From the NCBI RefSeq assembly GCF_021021475.1, contig NZ_JAINWL010000002.1, positions 186,001 through 250,000 of the forward strand: a stretch of 64,000 bases of DNA, given 5' to 3'. Source of the DNA: Citromicrobium bathyomarinum. GTDB taxonomy: Bacteria; Pseudomonadota; Alphaproteobacteria; Sphingomonadales; Sphingomonadaceae. Below are positions 53,759 through 61,787 of the stretch, piece by piece. Position numbers and translations under genes: made by a program. Below the pieces are notes generated by a model that saw only the letters and a list, made by a program, of their open reading frames with translations, was not told where the DNA came from and searched no databases. The stretch's first letter is position 1. Every line of letters starts with the position of its first letter.

Positions 53759-54721
53759 TCAGTCGTTCTGTTTGCGCGGCAGGCCGAGCACGCGGGTATC
53801 GAACCATTGCTGCGCCCGATCGGTGTCGTTGCCGCGATACCAGCGCGGGGCGGGCAGGCCCTTTTCCCACGCGACCATCTCGGTCAGGCTGCCTTGGGCG
53901 GAGGGAGTGTCATAGACGGGGGCATAATCGGCGAAGGGATCGGCATAGGCCTCGTCCGCGCTGACGATCGTCCAGCCCTTTGCCTCCAGCGCGCGGACCA
54001 GATCGCCGATGTACATCGCGTTGAGGTCGGTCTCGTGCAGCAGGATCACGTGAACCGGGGAGCGCCCGATCGTCTGCCGGGCGAGCTGGTCGTAGAACTC
54101 GGCGGCGTCGACCTGCGTTTCGATATAAAGATCGTGCAGCGCCTGCCGGTCGATCTTGTGCCCGTCTACAACCGCGCGCTTGGCGGCGCTTTCGTAGAAC
54201 CAGTCGCTTGCGTCGATCGTCACGTAGCCATTGGAGAGGCCACGCTGCGCCAGACCTTCACGTACCGCGTCGCGCTTCCCCTTATCCTGCCGACCTTCGT
54301 CGAGGTAAGGATAGCGGAACCACGGGCGGTATCCCGCGCGCCCGTGCAGCCATTCCTCGGCGGCGTCGATATCGGCCAGATATGCGGCGGCGTCTGTCTG
54401 CGAGAGGTGGGGGTGGCTCGCCGAATGGTTCGCGATCACGTGCCCGGCGGCGACATAGGCCACGATCCGTGCCTCGTCATCCGCGCCATCGATTTGCCCG
54501 GGATTGACGAAGAACACCGCCTGATCGACGCCCGCTTCGGCAAGGTTTGCGATCAGCAGCCGGGTGCGCTCTTCCTCGCTGAGGAAGGCGCCGGGTGCGC
54601 GCGGCGCATCGTCGAAGCTCAGCGCAATCCGCTTTTCGGGCGGTTGCGGCGGGGCGGATGTGTCCTCGGCATGCGCGCAGGCGGCGAGCAGGCCGAGCAT
54701 GAGGGGAAGGAGCCAGCGCAT
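53759..54721 (-). CDS. Polysaccharide deacetylase family lipoprotein
   Basis: NodB-homology deacetylase, 320 residues, probably acting on a cell-envelope glycan. The N-terminus MRWLLPLMLGLLAACAHAE has lipobox LAAC. The motifs are ALSFDDAP (MT1), VIANHSASHPHLSQTD (MT2, metal His pair), FRYPYLDEGR (MT3) and VILLHETDLN (MT5 with the His). ATG 54721 gives a clean signal peptide; the longer frame runs into the upstream gene. It lies among small lipoproteins. Confidence 0.87.
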   Translation of the reverse strand: MRWLLPLMLGLLAACAHAEDTSAPPQPPEKRIALSFDDAPRAPGAFLSEEERTRLLIANLAEAGVDQAVFFVNPGQIDGADDEARIVAYVAAGHVIANHSASHPHLSQTDAAAYLADIDAAEEWLHGRAGYRPWFRYPYLDEGRQDKGKRDAVREGLAQRGLSNGYVTIDASDWFYESAAKRAVVDGHKIDRQALHDLYIETQVDAAEFYDQLARQTIGRSPVHVILLHETDLNAMYIGDLVRALEAKGWTIVSADEAYADPFADYAPVYDTPSAQGSLTEMVAWEKGLPAPRWYRGNDTDRAQQWFDTRVLGLPRKQND

Positions 54722-54731
54722 GGCCCGGACG

Positions 54732-55298
54732 CTAGCCCGGACAGCGGCGGTAGGTAGTGGTGGAGCGTTCACCCGGGTCGAAATTACGGACGGTCAGCGT
54801 CTTTGCCACCGGATCGACCCGGAATTCGAGCTCGTCACGGGTCGGCTCGTCGGCATAGGTGGTGTCGAACAGCGCGCGGATGTGGCCGGGCGCGCGATCC
54901 GAGACGGAGATGAACTTTCCGCCGGTCTCGAAGAACGAATAGCCATCCTCCCGAATGGTCAGCACTTTGCCTATATTGTCCTGCTGGTAACCGTCACATT
55001 GAGCCTTGGTTACCGCCGCGCCATCAGTTTCGCGCCACTTGCCGCGGATCGCCGCAGGGAAGGTCTGGGCAAAGGCGCTAGGTTCCTGTTGTGCGTCGCC
55101 GTCCGAGGGCAGACCCTTGGGCGGGCCTGCTCCATCGCCGATCCCGCCATCGGGTTCGACCGGGATCGGGGGCTGGCCGGCATCCGGCCCTTGCATGCCT
55201 CGATCTGCGGCTGTCGTGTCGACCTCCTGCTCGTTGGGTGTGGGCGAGCACGCAGACGTGGCGAGCAGGGCGACAAGCATGGGAAGGGCCAAACGCAT
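54732..55298 (-). CDS. Lipoprotein with GxW-Cys module (member 2)
   Basis: A 188-residue lipoprotein (signal MRLALPMLVALLATSAC, lipobox TSAC), a Pro/Gly/Asp-rich linker and a C-terminal module FPAAIRGKWRETDGAAVTKA, QCDGYQQDNIGKVLTIRED, YSFFETGGKFISVSDR, DELEFRVDPVAKTLTVRNFD, TYRRCPG. It is a close paralogue of the gene at 55309-55887: the module is mostly identical, and the bases after each upstream stop are also similar, pointing to tandem duplication. Function unknown. Confidence 0.75.
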   Translation of the reverse strand: MRLALPMLVALLATSACSPTPNEQEVDTTAADRGMQGPDAGQPPIPVEPDGGIGDGAGPPKGLPSDGDAQQEPSAFAQTFPAAIRGKWRETDGAAVTKAQCDGYQQDNIGKVLTIREDGYSFFETGGKFISVSDRAPGHIRALFDTTYADEPTRDELEFRVDPVAKTLTVRNFDPGERSTTTYRRCPG

Positions 55299-55308
55299 GG
55301 TCGCGATG

Positions 55309-55887
55309 CTAGCGCGGACAGCGGCGGTATGTCCTGATTGAGCGTTCATCCGTGTCGAAATTGCGGACGGTCAGAGTCTTTGTTGCCGGATCGACGCTGA
55401 ATTCCAGTTCGTCACGGGTCGGCTCATCGGCAAAGCTGGTGTTGAACAGCGCGCGGATGCGCCCCGGCTCGCGCTCCCTGACGGATACGAAGCGCCCGCC
55501 CGCTTCGAAAAACGTATAGCTGTCGTCGCGGATCGTCAGCACCCTGCCCAGGTTGCCGGGCAGATAGCCGTCGCACTGCGCGGGGGTTGCCGCAGCATCC
55601 TTGGTTTCGCGCCACTTTCCCCGGATCGCGGCAGGGAAGCTCCTGGGCAGAGTGCTCTGCCCTGCGGATCCGTCGTCGTCCGGAAACAGCCCGGGCCAAG
55701 GCGCCGCGTAGAGCTGGCTCGCGCCACCGCCGATCGTCCTGGCCGGTTCGACGGCAATCGGAATCTGGCCGGTTTCGAAGGAGGGTGCAGGCGCGTTCGA
55801 GCCGGGTGCGGCATCATTGTCGCTATCCGCAGCGGAGCAGGCAATCACACCCAGAGCGACTGACGATAGGAGAGCAAGCGATTTCAT
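55309..55887 (-). CDS. Lipoprotein with GxW-Cys module (member 3)
   Basis: A 192-residue lipoprotein (MKSLALLSSVALGVIACSA, lipobox VIAC) whose C-terminal module nearly repeats that of its neighbour: FPAAIRGKWRETKDAAATPA, QCDGYLPGNLGRVLTIRDD, YTFFEAGGRFVSVRER, TYRRCPR. The N-terminal linkers have diverged, while the motif GQIPIAVEP is shared with GQPPIPVEP in member 2. It is 10 bases from member 2, so the two are co-transcribed. Function unknown. Confidence 0.75.
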   Translation of the reverse strand: MKSLALLSSVALGVIACSAADSDNDAAPGSNAPAPSFETGQIPIAVEPARTIGGGASQLYAAPWPGLFPDDDGSAGQSTLPRSFPAAIRGKWRETKDAAATPAQCDGYLPGNLGRVLTIRDDSYTFFEAGGRFVSVREREPGRIRALFNTSFADEPTRDELEFSVDPATKTLTVRNFDTDERSIRTYRRCPR

Positions 55888-55926
55888 CGGCGGTGAATGT
55901 CCTGCTGCCGCTCGCTGTCCGACTGC

Positions 55927-56658
55927 TCAGCCACCGCACCGGGTCAGCGGAATCGGGCTATGCCCGGGCCCGACCAAAGCACCGCTCTTGCCTCCCTGGT
56001 CCAGCACGATGCCATAGGGTTCCTCCTGGCCATCGTCTTCGAGCTCGATCGCGTTCGGCCCGGCGTAGTGGACCTTGGTGAAATTGCTCGTCTTGCCCTG
56101 CCAGGTGATCTTCGTCGGCGCGATCTTGATCAGGCTGTCGGCGGCGGCCTTGCAGGTGCCGTAGGTGGACCAGGTGCCTTCGTACTCGGAGGGGATCAGA
56201 TGCGCCTCGCGGATTGTCGCGCACTTGCGGAATTCGAACGGTTCGAAACCGTCGCCCGAAAGGGTCAGGCGCTTGCCACCGTCCGACAGCTTGAGCGTGT
56301 AGGACTCTCTCGACCGGTCGTCGGCATATTGGAAGAAGCCCTCGCTCTCGATCCGGTCGTCGGAGATCTGCGAGATCGTCTCGGGAGTGAACGCGCCCTC
56401 GTAATATTGCAGCAGCTTGGGCTCGATCGTCAGCGCCGTGTCGCTGAGCGTGGTGCACGCGAACTCGCCCGCATCGACACTGTCCCACCCGCCCCGGAAG
56501 TTCATGGGAATGGCGTCGAGTGCGCTCGGCGTGGGCTCTGCCCGCGCGGGCGGGGGCGCGGCGTCCGCGCTTTTCCCGTCCGCGTCCTCGGTTTCACCCC
56601 CACATGCTGCCAAGGCGACCAGAGCCGCCACTGGCGCAATGAACCTGACCATATTCAT
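55927..56658 (-). CDS. Lipoprotein with two GxW-Cys modules (member 4)
   Basis: A 243-residue lipoprotein (MNMVRFIAPVAALVALAACG, lipobox LAAC) with two copies of the module. The first is IPMNFRGGWDSVDAGEFACT, then LTIEPKLLQYYEGAF, FRKCAT; the second is IPSEYEGTWSTYGTCKAAAD, LIKIAPTKITWQG, LTRCGG. The duplication inside one protein shows that the module is a folding unit of roughly 90 residues. Start ATG 56658 or 56652. It is the first of the lipoprotein group downstream of mmsA. Confidence 0.75.
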   Translation of the reverse strand: MNMVRFIAPVAALVALAACGGETEDADGKSADAAPPPARAEPTPSALDAIPMNFRGGWDSVDAGEFACTTLSDTALTIEPKLLQYYEGAFTPETISQISDDRIESEGFFQYADDRSRESYTLKLSDGGKRLTLSGDGFEPFEFRKCATIREAHLIPSEYEGTWSTYGTCKAAADSLIKIAPTKITWQGKTSNFTKVHYAGPNAIELEDDGQEEPYGIVLDQGGKSGALVGPGHSPIPLTRCGG

Positions 56659-56718
56659 CCGTCTTCCCCCTGTAGTGGTGTGCCCCAAGCGGATATTGGC
56701 AAGGTTTCCGGCTGCTGA

Positions 56719-58218
56719 TCAACCCATGGTGGGGATGACGAAGGCGTTGGAGCCATCGCCACCGCCATCGGGCCAGCGCTGGGTGACCTTCTTGGTCTTG
56801 GTCCAGAAGCGCAGCCCTTCCTGCCCGTACTGGTCGATGTCGCCGAAGCCCGAACGCTTCCACCCGCCGAAGCTGTGGTAGCTGACGGGCACGGGGATCG
56901 GCACGTTGATGCCGACCATGCCGACGTTCACGCGGTGCGCGAATTCGCGCGCGGCGTGGCCGTTGCGGGTGAAGATGGCGACGCCGTTGCCGTACTGGTG
57001 CTCGCTCGGCAGGCGCACCGCATCCTCGAAATCCTTCGCGCGCACGATCTGGAGCACGGGGCCGAAGATTTCTTCCTTGTAGCTTTCCATGTCGGTGGTC
57101 ACGCGGTCCAGTAGCGTTGGCCCGACGAAGAAGCCCTTTTCGTGGCCTTGCAGGCTGAACCCGCGCCCGTCGATCACGACCTCGGCACCTTCCTTCTCGG
57201 CGGTGTCGATCCACTGTTCGATCCGCGCCTTGTGCTCGGGCGTGACCACCGGGCCGTACTGCGCATCCTTGTCGGTCGAGACGCCGACCCGAAGTGCGTT
57301 GATCGCGGGGATCAGCTTTTCGCGCAGACGGTTCGCGGTATCCTCGCCCACCGGTACCACCACCGGCAGCGCCATGCAGCGTTCGCCCGCCGATCCGAAG
57401 GCGGCGCCCGCCAGATCGTTCACCACCTGATCGAGATCGGCGTCGGGCATCACGATGCCGTGGTTCTTCGCCCCACCGAAGGCCTGCACGCGCTTCCCGT
57501 TAGCGGTGCCGCGCGAGTAGATATACTGCGCAATGTCCGACGAACCGACGAAGCTGATCGCGGCGATGTCGTCATGGTCGAGGATCGCGTCGACCATTTC
57601 CTTGTCGCCATTGACCACCTGAAGCAGCCCTTCGGGCGCACCCGCTTCCACGAACAGTTCGGCGAGGCGGATCGGCACGGAGGGATCGCGTTCGGACGGC
57701 TTGAGGATGAAGGCGTTGCCCGCCGCGATCGCCATGCCGAACATCCACATCGGGATCATCGCGGGGAAGTTGAACGGGGTGATGCCCGCCCCGATGCCGA
57801 GCGGCTGGCGCATCGAATAGACGTCGATCCCCGGGCCGGCACCTTGCGTGTACTCGCCCTTGAGCGCCTGCGGGATGCCGCAGGCATATTCGATCACTTC
57901 CAGCCCGCGCTGCACGTCGCCATGCGCGTCGTCGACAACCTTGCCGTGCTCGCTGGAGAGCAGCTCGGCCAGTTCCTGCTTGTTCGCTTCGACCAGCCGC
58001 TTGAACTCGAACATCACGCGCGCCCGGCGCTGCGGGTTGGTCGCGGCCCATTCGGGCTGGACTTCCTTCGCCTTGGCCACCGCCCGTGCGAGCAGTGCGG
58101 CATCGCCCAGCGCGACCTCGGCCTGCACCTCGCCGGTGGAGGGGTTCCACACCTTGTGCGTGCGTGCGGCTTCGCCGGCGGCGACGCCTGCCGCGAGATG
58201 GTGGTCGATAGTGCGCAT
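56719..58218 (-). CDS. mmsA: CoA-acylating methylmalonate-semialdehyde dehydrogenase
   Basis: Converts methylmalonate semialdehyde to propionyl-CoA, ending valine degradation. The 499 residues have HKVWNPSTGEVQAEVALGD, ITPFNFPAMIPMWMFGMAIA, FVGSSDIAQYIYSRGTANG, the catalytic Cys in GSAGERCMALPVVVPVG and the C-terminal FGGWKRSGFGDIDQYG. The missing general-base Glu is normal in this CoA-dependent group. It is separated from the rest of the pathway by the lipoprotein, DUF1254/1214 and deacetylase genes on the same strand. Confidence 0.95.
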   Translation of the reverse strand: MRTIDHHLAAGVAAGEAARTHKVWNPSTGEVQAEVALGDAALLARAVAKAKEVQPEWAATNPQRRARVMFEFKRLVEANKQELAELLSSEHGKVVDDAHGDVQRGLEVIEYACGIPQALKGEYTQGAGPGIDVYSMRQPLGIGAGITPFNFPAMIPMWMFGMAIAAGNAFILKPSERDPSVPIRLAELFVEAGAPEGLLQVVNGDKEMVDAILDHDDIAAISFVGSSDIAQYIYSRGTANGKRVQAFGGAKNHGIVMPDADLDQVVNDLAGAAFGSAGERCMALPVVVPVGEDTANRLREKLIPAINALRVGVSTDKDAQYGPVVTPEHKARIEQWIDTAEKEGAEVVIDGRGFSLQGHEKGFFVGPTLLDRVTTDMESYKEEIFGPVLQIVRAKDFEDAVRLPSEHQYGNGVAIFTRNGHAAREFAHRVNVGMVGINVPIPVPVSYHSFGGWKRSGFGDIDQYGQEGLRFWTKTKKVTQRWPDGGGDGSNAFVIPTMG

Positions 58219-58451
58219 GGGGGCTCTCCGTGAATTTACTCTTCGGTAGCGCGCTAGACGCTGCGCCCGCACCAGATCAAGGGAGGAAGGGCCCGCACAC
58301 CACTGGCGAAAGAGCTAGCCGTAGCGTCCATCGCGCTCAATGCGCCCGAAATCGCATGGGGGTTGGCCGCGGTCAGGGGCGCTGCGTTCAACCCATCTTG
58401 ACCGGGACCTGGCGAAGGTGCAATCGCGCCACGGCCCAATGCGGCCCCGAT

Positions 58452-58525
58452 GCGGGTGTAGCTCAATGGTAGAGCAGCAGCTTCCCAAGCTGACGACGAG
58501 GGTTCGATTCCCTTCACCCGCTCCA
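58452..58525 (+). tRNA. tRNA-Gly (CCC)
   Basis: A 74-base cloverleaf: acceptor GCGGGTG/CACCCGC, D-arm AGCTCAATGGTAGAGC, anticodon loop CTTCCCAAG with CCC, T-arm GAGGGTTCGATTCCCTT and encoded CCA. It lies in the divergent gap between mmsA and the UVR-motif gene. Confidence 0.96.
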
Positions 58526-58623
58526 CAATCCTGAATTAGCCGCAGAAAACCGCGATTTCGGAGGCGAGCGTGCGCGTTGTGCGGAGCGTGGGACCGGAAG
58601 TCGCATCCGCGCGTTCAACCGTC

Positions 58624-58896
58624 ATGAGCAAGACCGTCGAGGATCTCCAGCGCGAGATGGAAGCCGCCGCGCGTGCGCTCGATTTCGAGACCGCAGGGCG
58701 AATACGTGACCGGATCAACCTGATGCGCGGCGGAGCGAATGCCGAAGAGGCGGCAAAGGCGGATACCTCCGGCCTGATCCGCCAGCAGCCCGGTGCCATG
58801 GGGCTGGGCACGAGCCGGCAAAAGCCGATTCCTCCCGCAGGCTGGAAGAAGCCGCCTAAGCCCGACCTCATGACCTCAGGCCGAAAACGCAAATGA
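58624..58896 (+). CDS. UvrB/UvrC (UVR) motif protein
   Basis: A 90-residue protein with one UVR helix-hairpin motif, EDLQREMEAAARALDFETAG followed by RIRDRINLM. A Pro/Lys-rich C-terminus follows (PPAGWKKPPKPDLMTSGRKR). UVR motifs mediate protein-protein contacts in UvrB-UvrC and in Clp adaptors such as McsA. ATG 58624 is chosen; an upstream start adds 18 residues without similarity. Function is unknown beyond the motif. Confidence 0.78.
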   Translation: MSKTVEDLQREMEAAARALDFETAGRIRDRINLMRGGANAEEAAKADTSGLIRQQPGAMGLGTSRQKPIPPAGWKKPPKPDLMTSGRKRK

Positions 58897-59082
58897 GCAT
58901 CGGCACCGCGCATGGTGCGATCGGGCAGGCGGCACGATTATCCCCTCTTTTGAGACTTTTGGATTTGCGCTGCGGGTGCGGGCTTAGATAAAAATTCACC
59001 AACGCGCCGTATAGTTAATGCCGTTGCGGCTCGTGGATGATCGGGCGCGGCACGATGAGGATACCGGACGGACGAGTGGGGT

Positions 59083-60075
59083 ATGGGTAAGGACAATATC
59101 GGGCGCGACGTGCTCACGTTTCTGGCTGGCAATCTGCTCGATCCCACGCCGATGAACTACCGCTTCGGCTATCTCTACCTGACCCGGTCGAGCAAGGTGA
59201 TCTGCGAGGAAACCGACACCTACATCGAAAACGGCATGCGCATGAAGCAGGAGACGATCGTCGAGATCATGGGCAAGCATGCCTCTGCCTCCGACGATCC
59301 CGAAGAGCGGATTGCCGCGCGCGACGAAGCGGTCGAACTGTTTCTCAACACTGCTGGAGAGCTCGCCCGCGAGGCAAAACGCCAGGCGGACGGTGTCGGA
59401 CGCGACATCGCGGAGGAAAGCCAGGTGATCCGCGAGGGCGCGCAGGGCGAGGATCTGACCGGCGCGATCCGCCGCATCATCGACCGGGCGGAGGAGGCGG
59501 AGCGGGAATTGTCCAACGCCTCTAACCGGATCGACCGGCTCCAGCGCGATCTCGACGAGGCGCGCAACAAGGCGCTGGTCGACGAACTGACCGGCATCCC
59601 CAATCGCCGTGCGACCCGCGCGACCATTCAGGATCTTGAGATCCGCAAGGTCCGCTATTGCCTCGGCCTGATCGATATCGATCATTTCAAGGCGATCAAC
59701 GATACCTACGGCCACCCGGTGGGTGATCGCGCGCTGAAGCTTGTTGCCGAAGCGCTGAGCGAATCGCTCTCCCCGTGGCCGGTCGCGCGCTGGGGAGGAG
59801 AGGAGTTTCTCGTGATCGCCGAGGTCGCCGACGCGAACAAGCTGGCGGAGCGCGTGGCCGAGGCGAAGGAAACGCTGGCCGAACGCAACCTCAAGCTGCG
59901 GGAGACCGACGAGCCGATGGGGCCGATCACCTTCTCCGCCGGGGTCGCGGTCAATTCCGAAACCAGCGACGAGACGCTGCGCCGGGCCGACAACGCGCTG
60001 TACGAGGCGAAGAAGGCAGGCCGCAACACGGTGCTGATCGCGCCCGAGAGCGGCCGCGTGGCAGACGCCGCCTGA
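59083..60075 (+). CDS. Cytoplasmic GGDEF diguanylate cyclase
   Basis: The 330 residues have no membrane segment. The N-terminal 140 residues are helical with no named domain, a coiled coil lies at about 140-175 (AEEAERELSNASNRIDRLQR), and the GGDEF domain spans about 175-325. The active site is RWGGEEFLVIAE with LIDIDHFKAINDTYGHPVGD. No RxxD inhibition site precedes GGEEF, unlike the cyclase at 30.7 kb, so feedback inhibition is probably absent. It is followed closely by a membrane protein. Confidence 0.9.
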   Translation: MGKDNIGRDVLTFLAGNLLDPTPMNYRFGYLYLTRSSKVICEETDTYIENGMRMKQETIVEIMGKHASASDDPEERIAARDEAVELFLNTAGELAREAKRQADGVGRDIAEESQVIREGAQGEDLTGAIRRIIDRAEEAERELSNASNRIDRLQRDLDEARNKALVDELTGIPNRRATRATIQDLEIRKVRYCLGLIDIDHFKAINDTYGHPVGDRALKLVAEALSESLSPWPVARWGGEEFLVIAEVADANKLAERVAEAKETLAERNLKLRETDEPMGPITFSAGVAVNSETSDETLRRADNALYEAKKAGRNTVLIAPESGRVADAA

Positions 60076-60094
60076 CCGCGCGCACCGCCCTCTC

Positions 60095-60646
60095 ATGTCC
60101 TCCTTCCTCTTCGGCTTTGCCGCTGCCCTGCTGCTGACCATCGGCGCGCGCGACCAGCTGCTGGTCGCGCGGCTGGCGGGGTCGCTCGGCGCGATCATCC
60201 TGCTGGCGGCGCTGGTCGCTGCGGTCTTTACCGCCGGGCTGATGGCGCTGGCGGGCGATGCGATTGCGCAGATGTTGCCCGACGCGGCGCGTCGGATGCT
60301 GGTCGCCATCGCGCTGGTCGTGGCTGCGGTGGAACTGGTGTGGCCGGGGCGGGACAAGCGCCCGAAAGAGCCGACCCGCTCTCCCTTCGCAGCCTTCGTC
60401 GTGCTGCTCGCCCGGCAATGGGGCGATGCCGCGCGCTTCCTGCTCTTCGCGCTCGCCGCCGCCACCGCGCTGCCTGCCTATGTCGCGCTCGGCGGTGCGG
60501 CGGGAGCGGGGGTGGCGCTGGCCGGTGGCTGGGCGCTGGGGGAAGAGCTGGAGGCCCTGCCGCTGCGCGCCTTCCGGCTGGTGATGGCGGGGATCGTCCT
60601 GCTGGCCGGCCTGCTGATCGGGCTGGGTGTGCGCGGGATCATCTGA
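60095..60646 (+). CDS. Gdt1/UPF0016-like membrane protein with degenerate motifs
   Basis: A 183-residue hydrophobic protein with about six membrane helices. The order hydrophobic start, motif, helix pair, polar loop (PGRDKRPKEPTRSP), motif, helices matches the UPF0016/Gdt1 cation/proton transporters. Their two ExGDK/R motifs are altered here to TIGARDQLLVARL and LARQWGDAARF. Loss of both acidic residues would impair Mn/Ca transport, so it may be a diverged or non-transporting member. It starts 19 bases after the GGDEF gene. Confidence 0.65.
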   Translation: MSSFLFGFAAALLLTIGARDQLLVARLAGSLGAIILLAALVAAVFTAGLMALAGDAIAQMLPDAARRMLVAIALVVAAVELVWPGRDKRPKEPTRSPFAAFVVLLARQWGDAARFLLFALAAATALPAYVALGGAAGAGVALAGGWALGEELEALPLRAFRLVMAGIVLLAGLLIGLGVRGII

Positions 60647-60703
60647 GCGCTGCTCCCCCGCCGGGCGAAGGCCCAGTCAATCACAGTAATCGAAGCTTTG
60701 GCA

Positions 60704-60729
60704 GGAAACCGGGAGGGCCTTGCTCCGTT
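60704..60729 (+). promoter_or_regulatory. EcfG-type promoter of dps
   Basis: GGAAA, 17 bases, CGTT: one mismatch from the consensus in the -35. It is placed about 53 bases before the dps start codon. Dps is a typical member of EcfG regulons, and phyR itself is in this window. Confidence 0.55.
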
Positions 60730-60782
60730 GACCTCACGAGACCCTTTTTCAAGGCCCAATAAAATAACACAGGAGACCAAAC

Positions 60783-61244
60783 ATGGCTCAAGCTGGCGAC
60801 AATTCGAAAACCGCACTGGTGCAGGAACTTAACGGCCTGCTGGCGGACCACCTCGCGCTCTACTTCAAGACCAAGAACTTCCACTGGCATGTGAAGGGCC
60901 CGCGCTTCCGCGACCTGCACCTGCTGTTCGACGAACAGGCGATCGAGCTGCGCGATCAGATCGATGCGATCGGTGAACGCGTGCGCAAGCTGGGCGAGGT
61001 CACGCTGACCTCGATCGGTTCGGTCGCCCGCGCGACGCAGGTCAAGGATCAGGATTCGACCGACCTAGATGGCGATGCGATGGTCAAGGAACTGCACGAC
61101 GACAACGTCGCGATGATCAAGCGCCTCAAGGGCATGAAGCCGCTGGCCGAAGAGGCGGGCGACAATGCGACCGACGGCCTGCTCGACGACTGGACCGACA
61201 TGGCGGAGGAACGCGCGTGGTTCCTCAAGTCGACGCTCGGCTAA
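60783..61244 (+). CDS. dps: Dps family DNA-binding ferritin-like protein
   Basis: Forms a 12-mer that stores iron and shields DNA during stress. The 153 residues have the ferroxidase-site helix NGLLADHLALYFKTKNFHWH followed by RDLHLLFDEQAIELRDQIDA, with the His and Asp/Glu ligands in place, and QVKDQDSTDLDGDAMVKEL. The Lys-poor N-terminus (AQAGDNSKTA) suggests weak direct DNA binding. A candidate EcfG promoter precedes it and an intrinsic terminator follows, so it is probably a single-gene transcript. Confidence 0.94.
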   Translation: MAQAGDNSKTALVQELNGLLADHLALYFKTKNFHWHVKGPRFRDLHLLFDEQAIELRDQIDAIGERVRKLGEVTLTSIGSVARATQVKDQDSTDLDGDAMVKELHDDNVAMIKRLKGMKPLAEEAGDNATDGLLDDWTDMAEERAWFLKSTLG

Positions 61245-61267
61245 TCCCCCGTTAGCCAGGCAACCAG

Positions 61268-61304
61268 AAGGGCCGATCCGGTGCTATGCCGGGCCGGCCC
61301 TTTT
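61268..61304 (+). terminator. Rho-independent terminator of dps
   Basis: AAGGGCCG (61268-61275) pairs with CGGCCCTT, with an inner CCGG/CCGG stem, and ends in TTTT. It lies 24 bases after the dps stop and before the Nudix gene. Confidence 0.78.
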
Positions 61305-61322
61305 CTATATCCCGCATCCATC

Positions 61323-61787
61323 ATGCCGCCACTGCTGCCCCGCTCGCTCCACCGCCTCGCGCTGCGCGTCGCCCACCGTCTGCGCCACGTCTGGCGGCGG
61401 CTGGCGAAGCCGCAGCTGCGCGGCGTGAGCGTTATCCTGCGCGACGCGCAAGGCCGGGTGCTGTTCGTCCGACATACCTATGGCCCGCCCGACTGGAGCC
61501 TGCCGGGCGGCGGGATCGCGCGCGGCGAAGCGCCCGAGGCAGCTGCGCGGCGCGAGATGGCGGAGGAACTGGCGCTGACGCTTGGCCCGGTCAGCGAACT
61601 GGGCACGATCGAGGAGACGATCTCCGGCGCGCCGCACACTGCGTACCTTTTCCTGGCGGAGATCGCGGAGGCCCCGGTGCCCGACGGGCGCGAGGTCGTG
61701 GAGGTGCGCTTCGCGATGCCGGACGATCCGCCGCAGCCGGTCAGCGGCCTCGCCGAAAGGCGGATCGCCTACCTGCTGAAGATCTAG
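61323..61787 (+). CDS. Nudix hydrolase
   Basis: A 154-residue Nudix protein. The Nudix box is GGGIARGEAPEAAARREMAE followed by EL, matching Gx5Ex7REUxEE. The N-terminus is basic and amphipathic (RSLHRLALRVAHRLRHVWRR), and the core strand RGVSVILRDAQGRVLFVRHT precedes the box. The substrate (nucleoside diphosphate derivative) is unknown. Its stop overlaps the dinB end on the opposite strand. Confidence 0.88.
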   Translation: MPPLLPRSLHRLALRVAHRLRHVWRRLAKPQLRGVSVILRDAQGRVLFVRHTYGPPDWSLPGGGIARGEAPEAAARREMAEELALTLGPVSELGTIEETISGAPHTAYLFLAEIAEAPVPDGREVVEVRFAMPDDPPQPVSGLAERRIAYLLKI

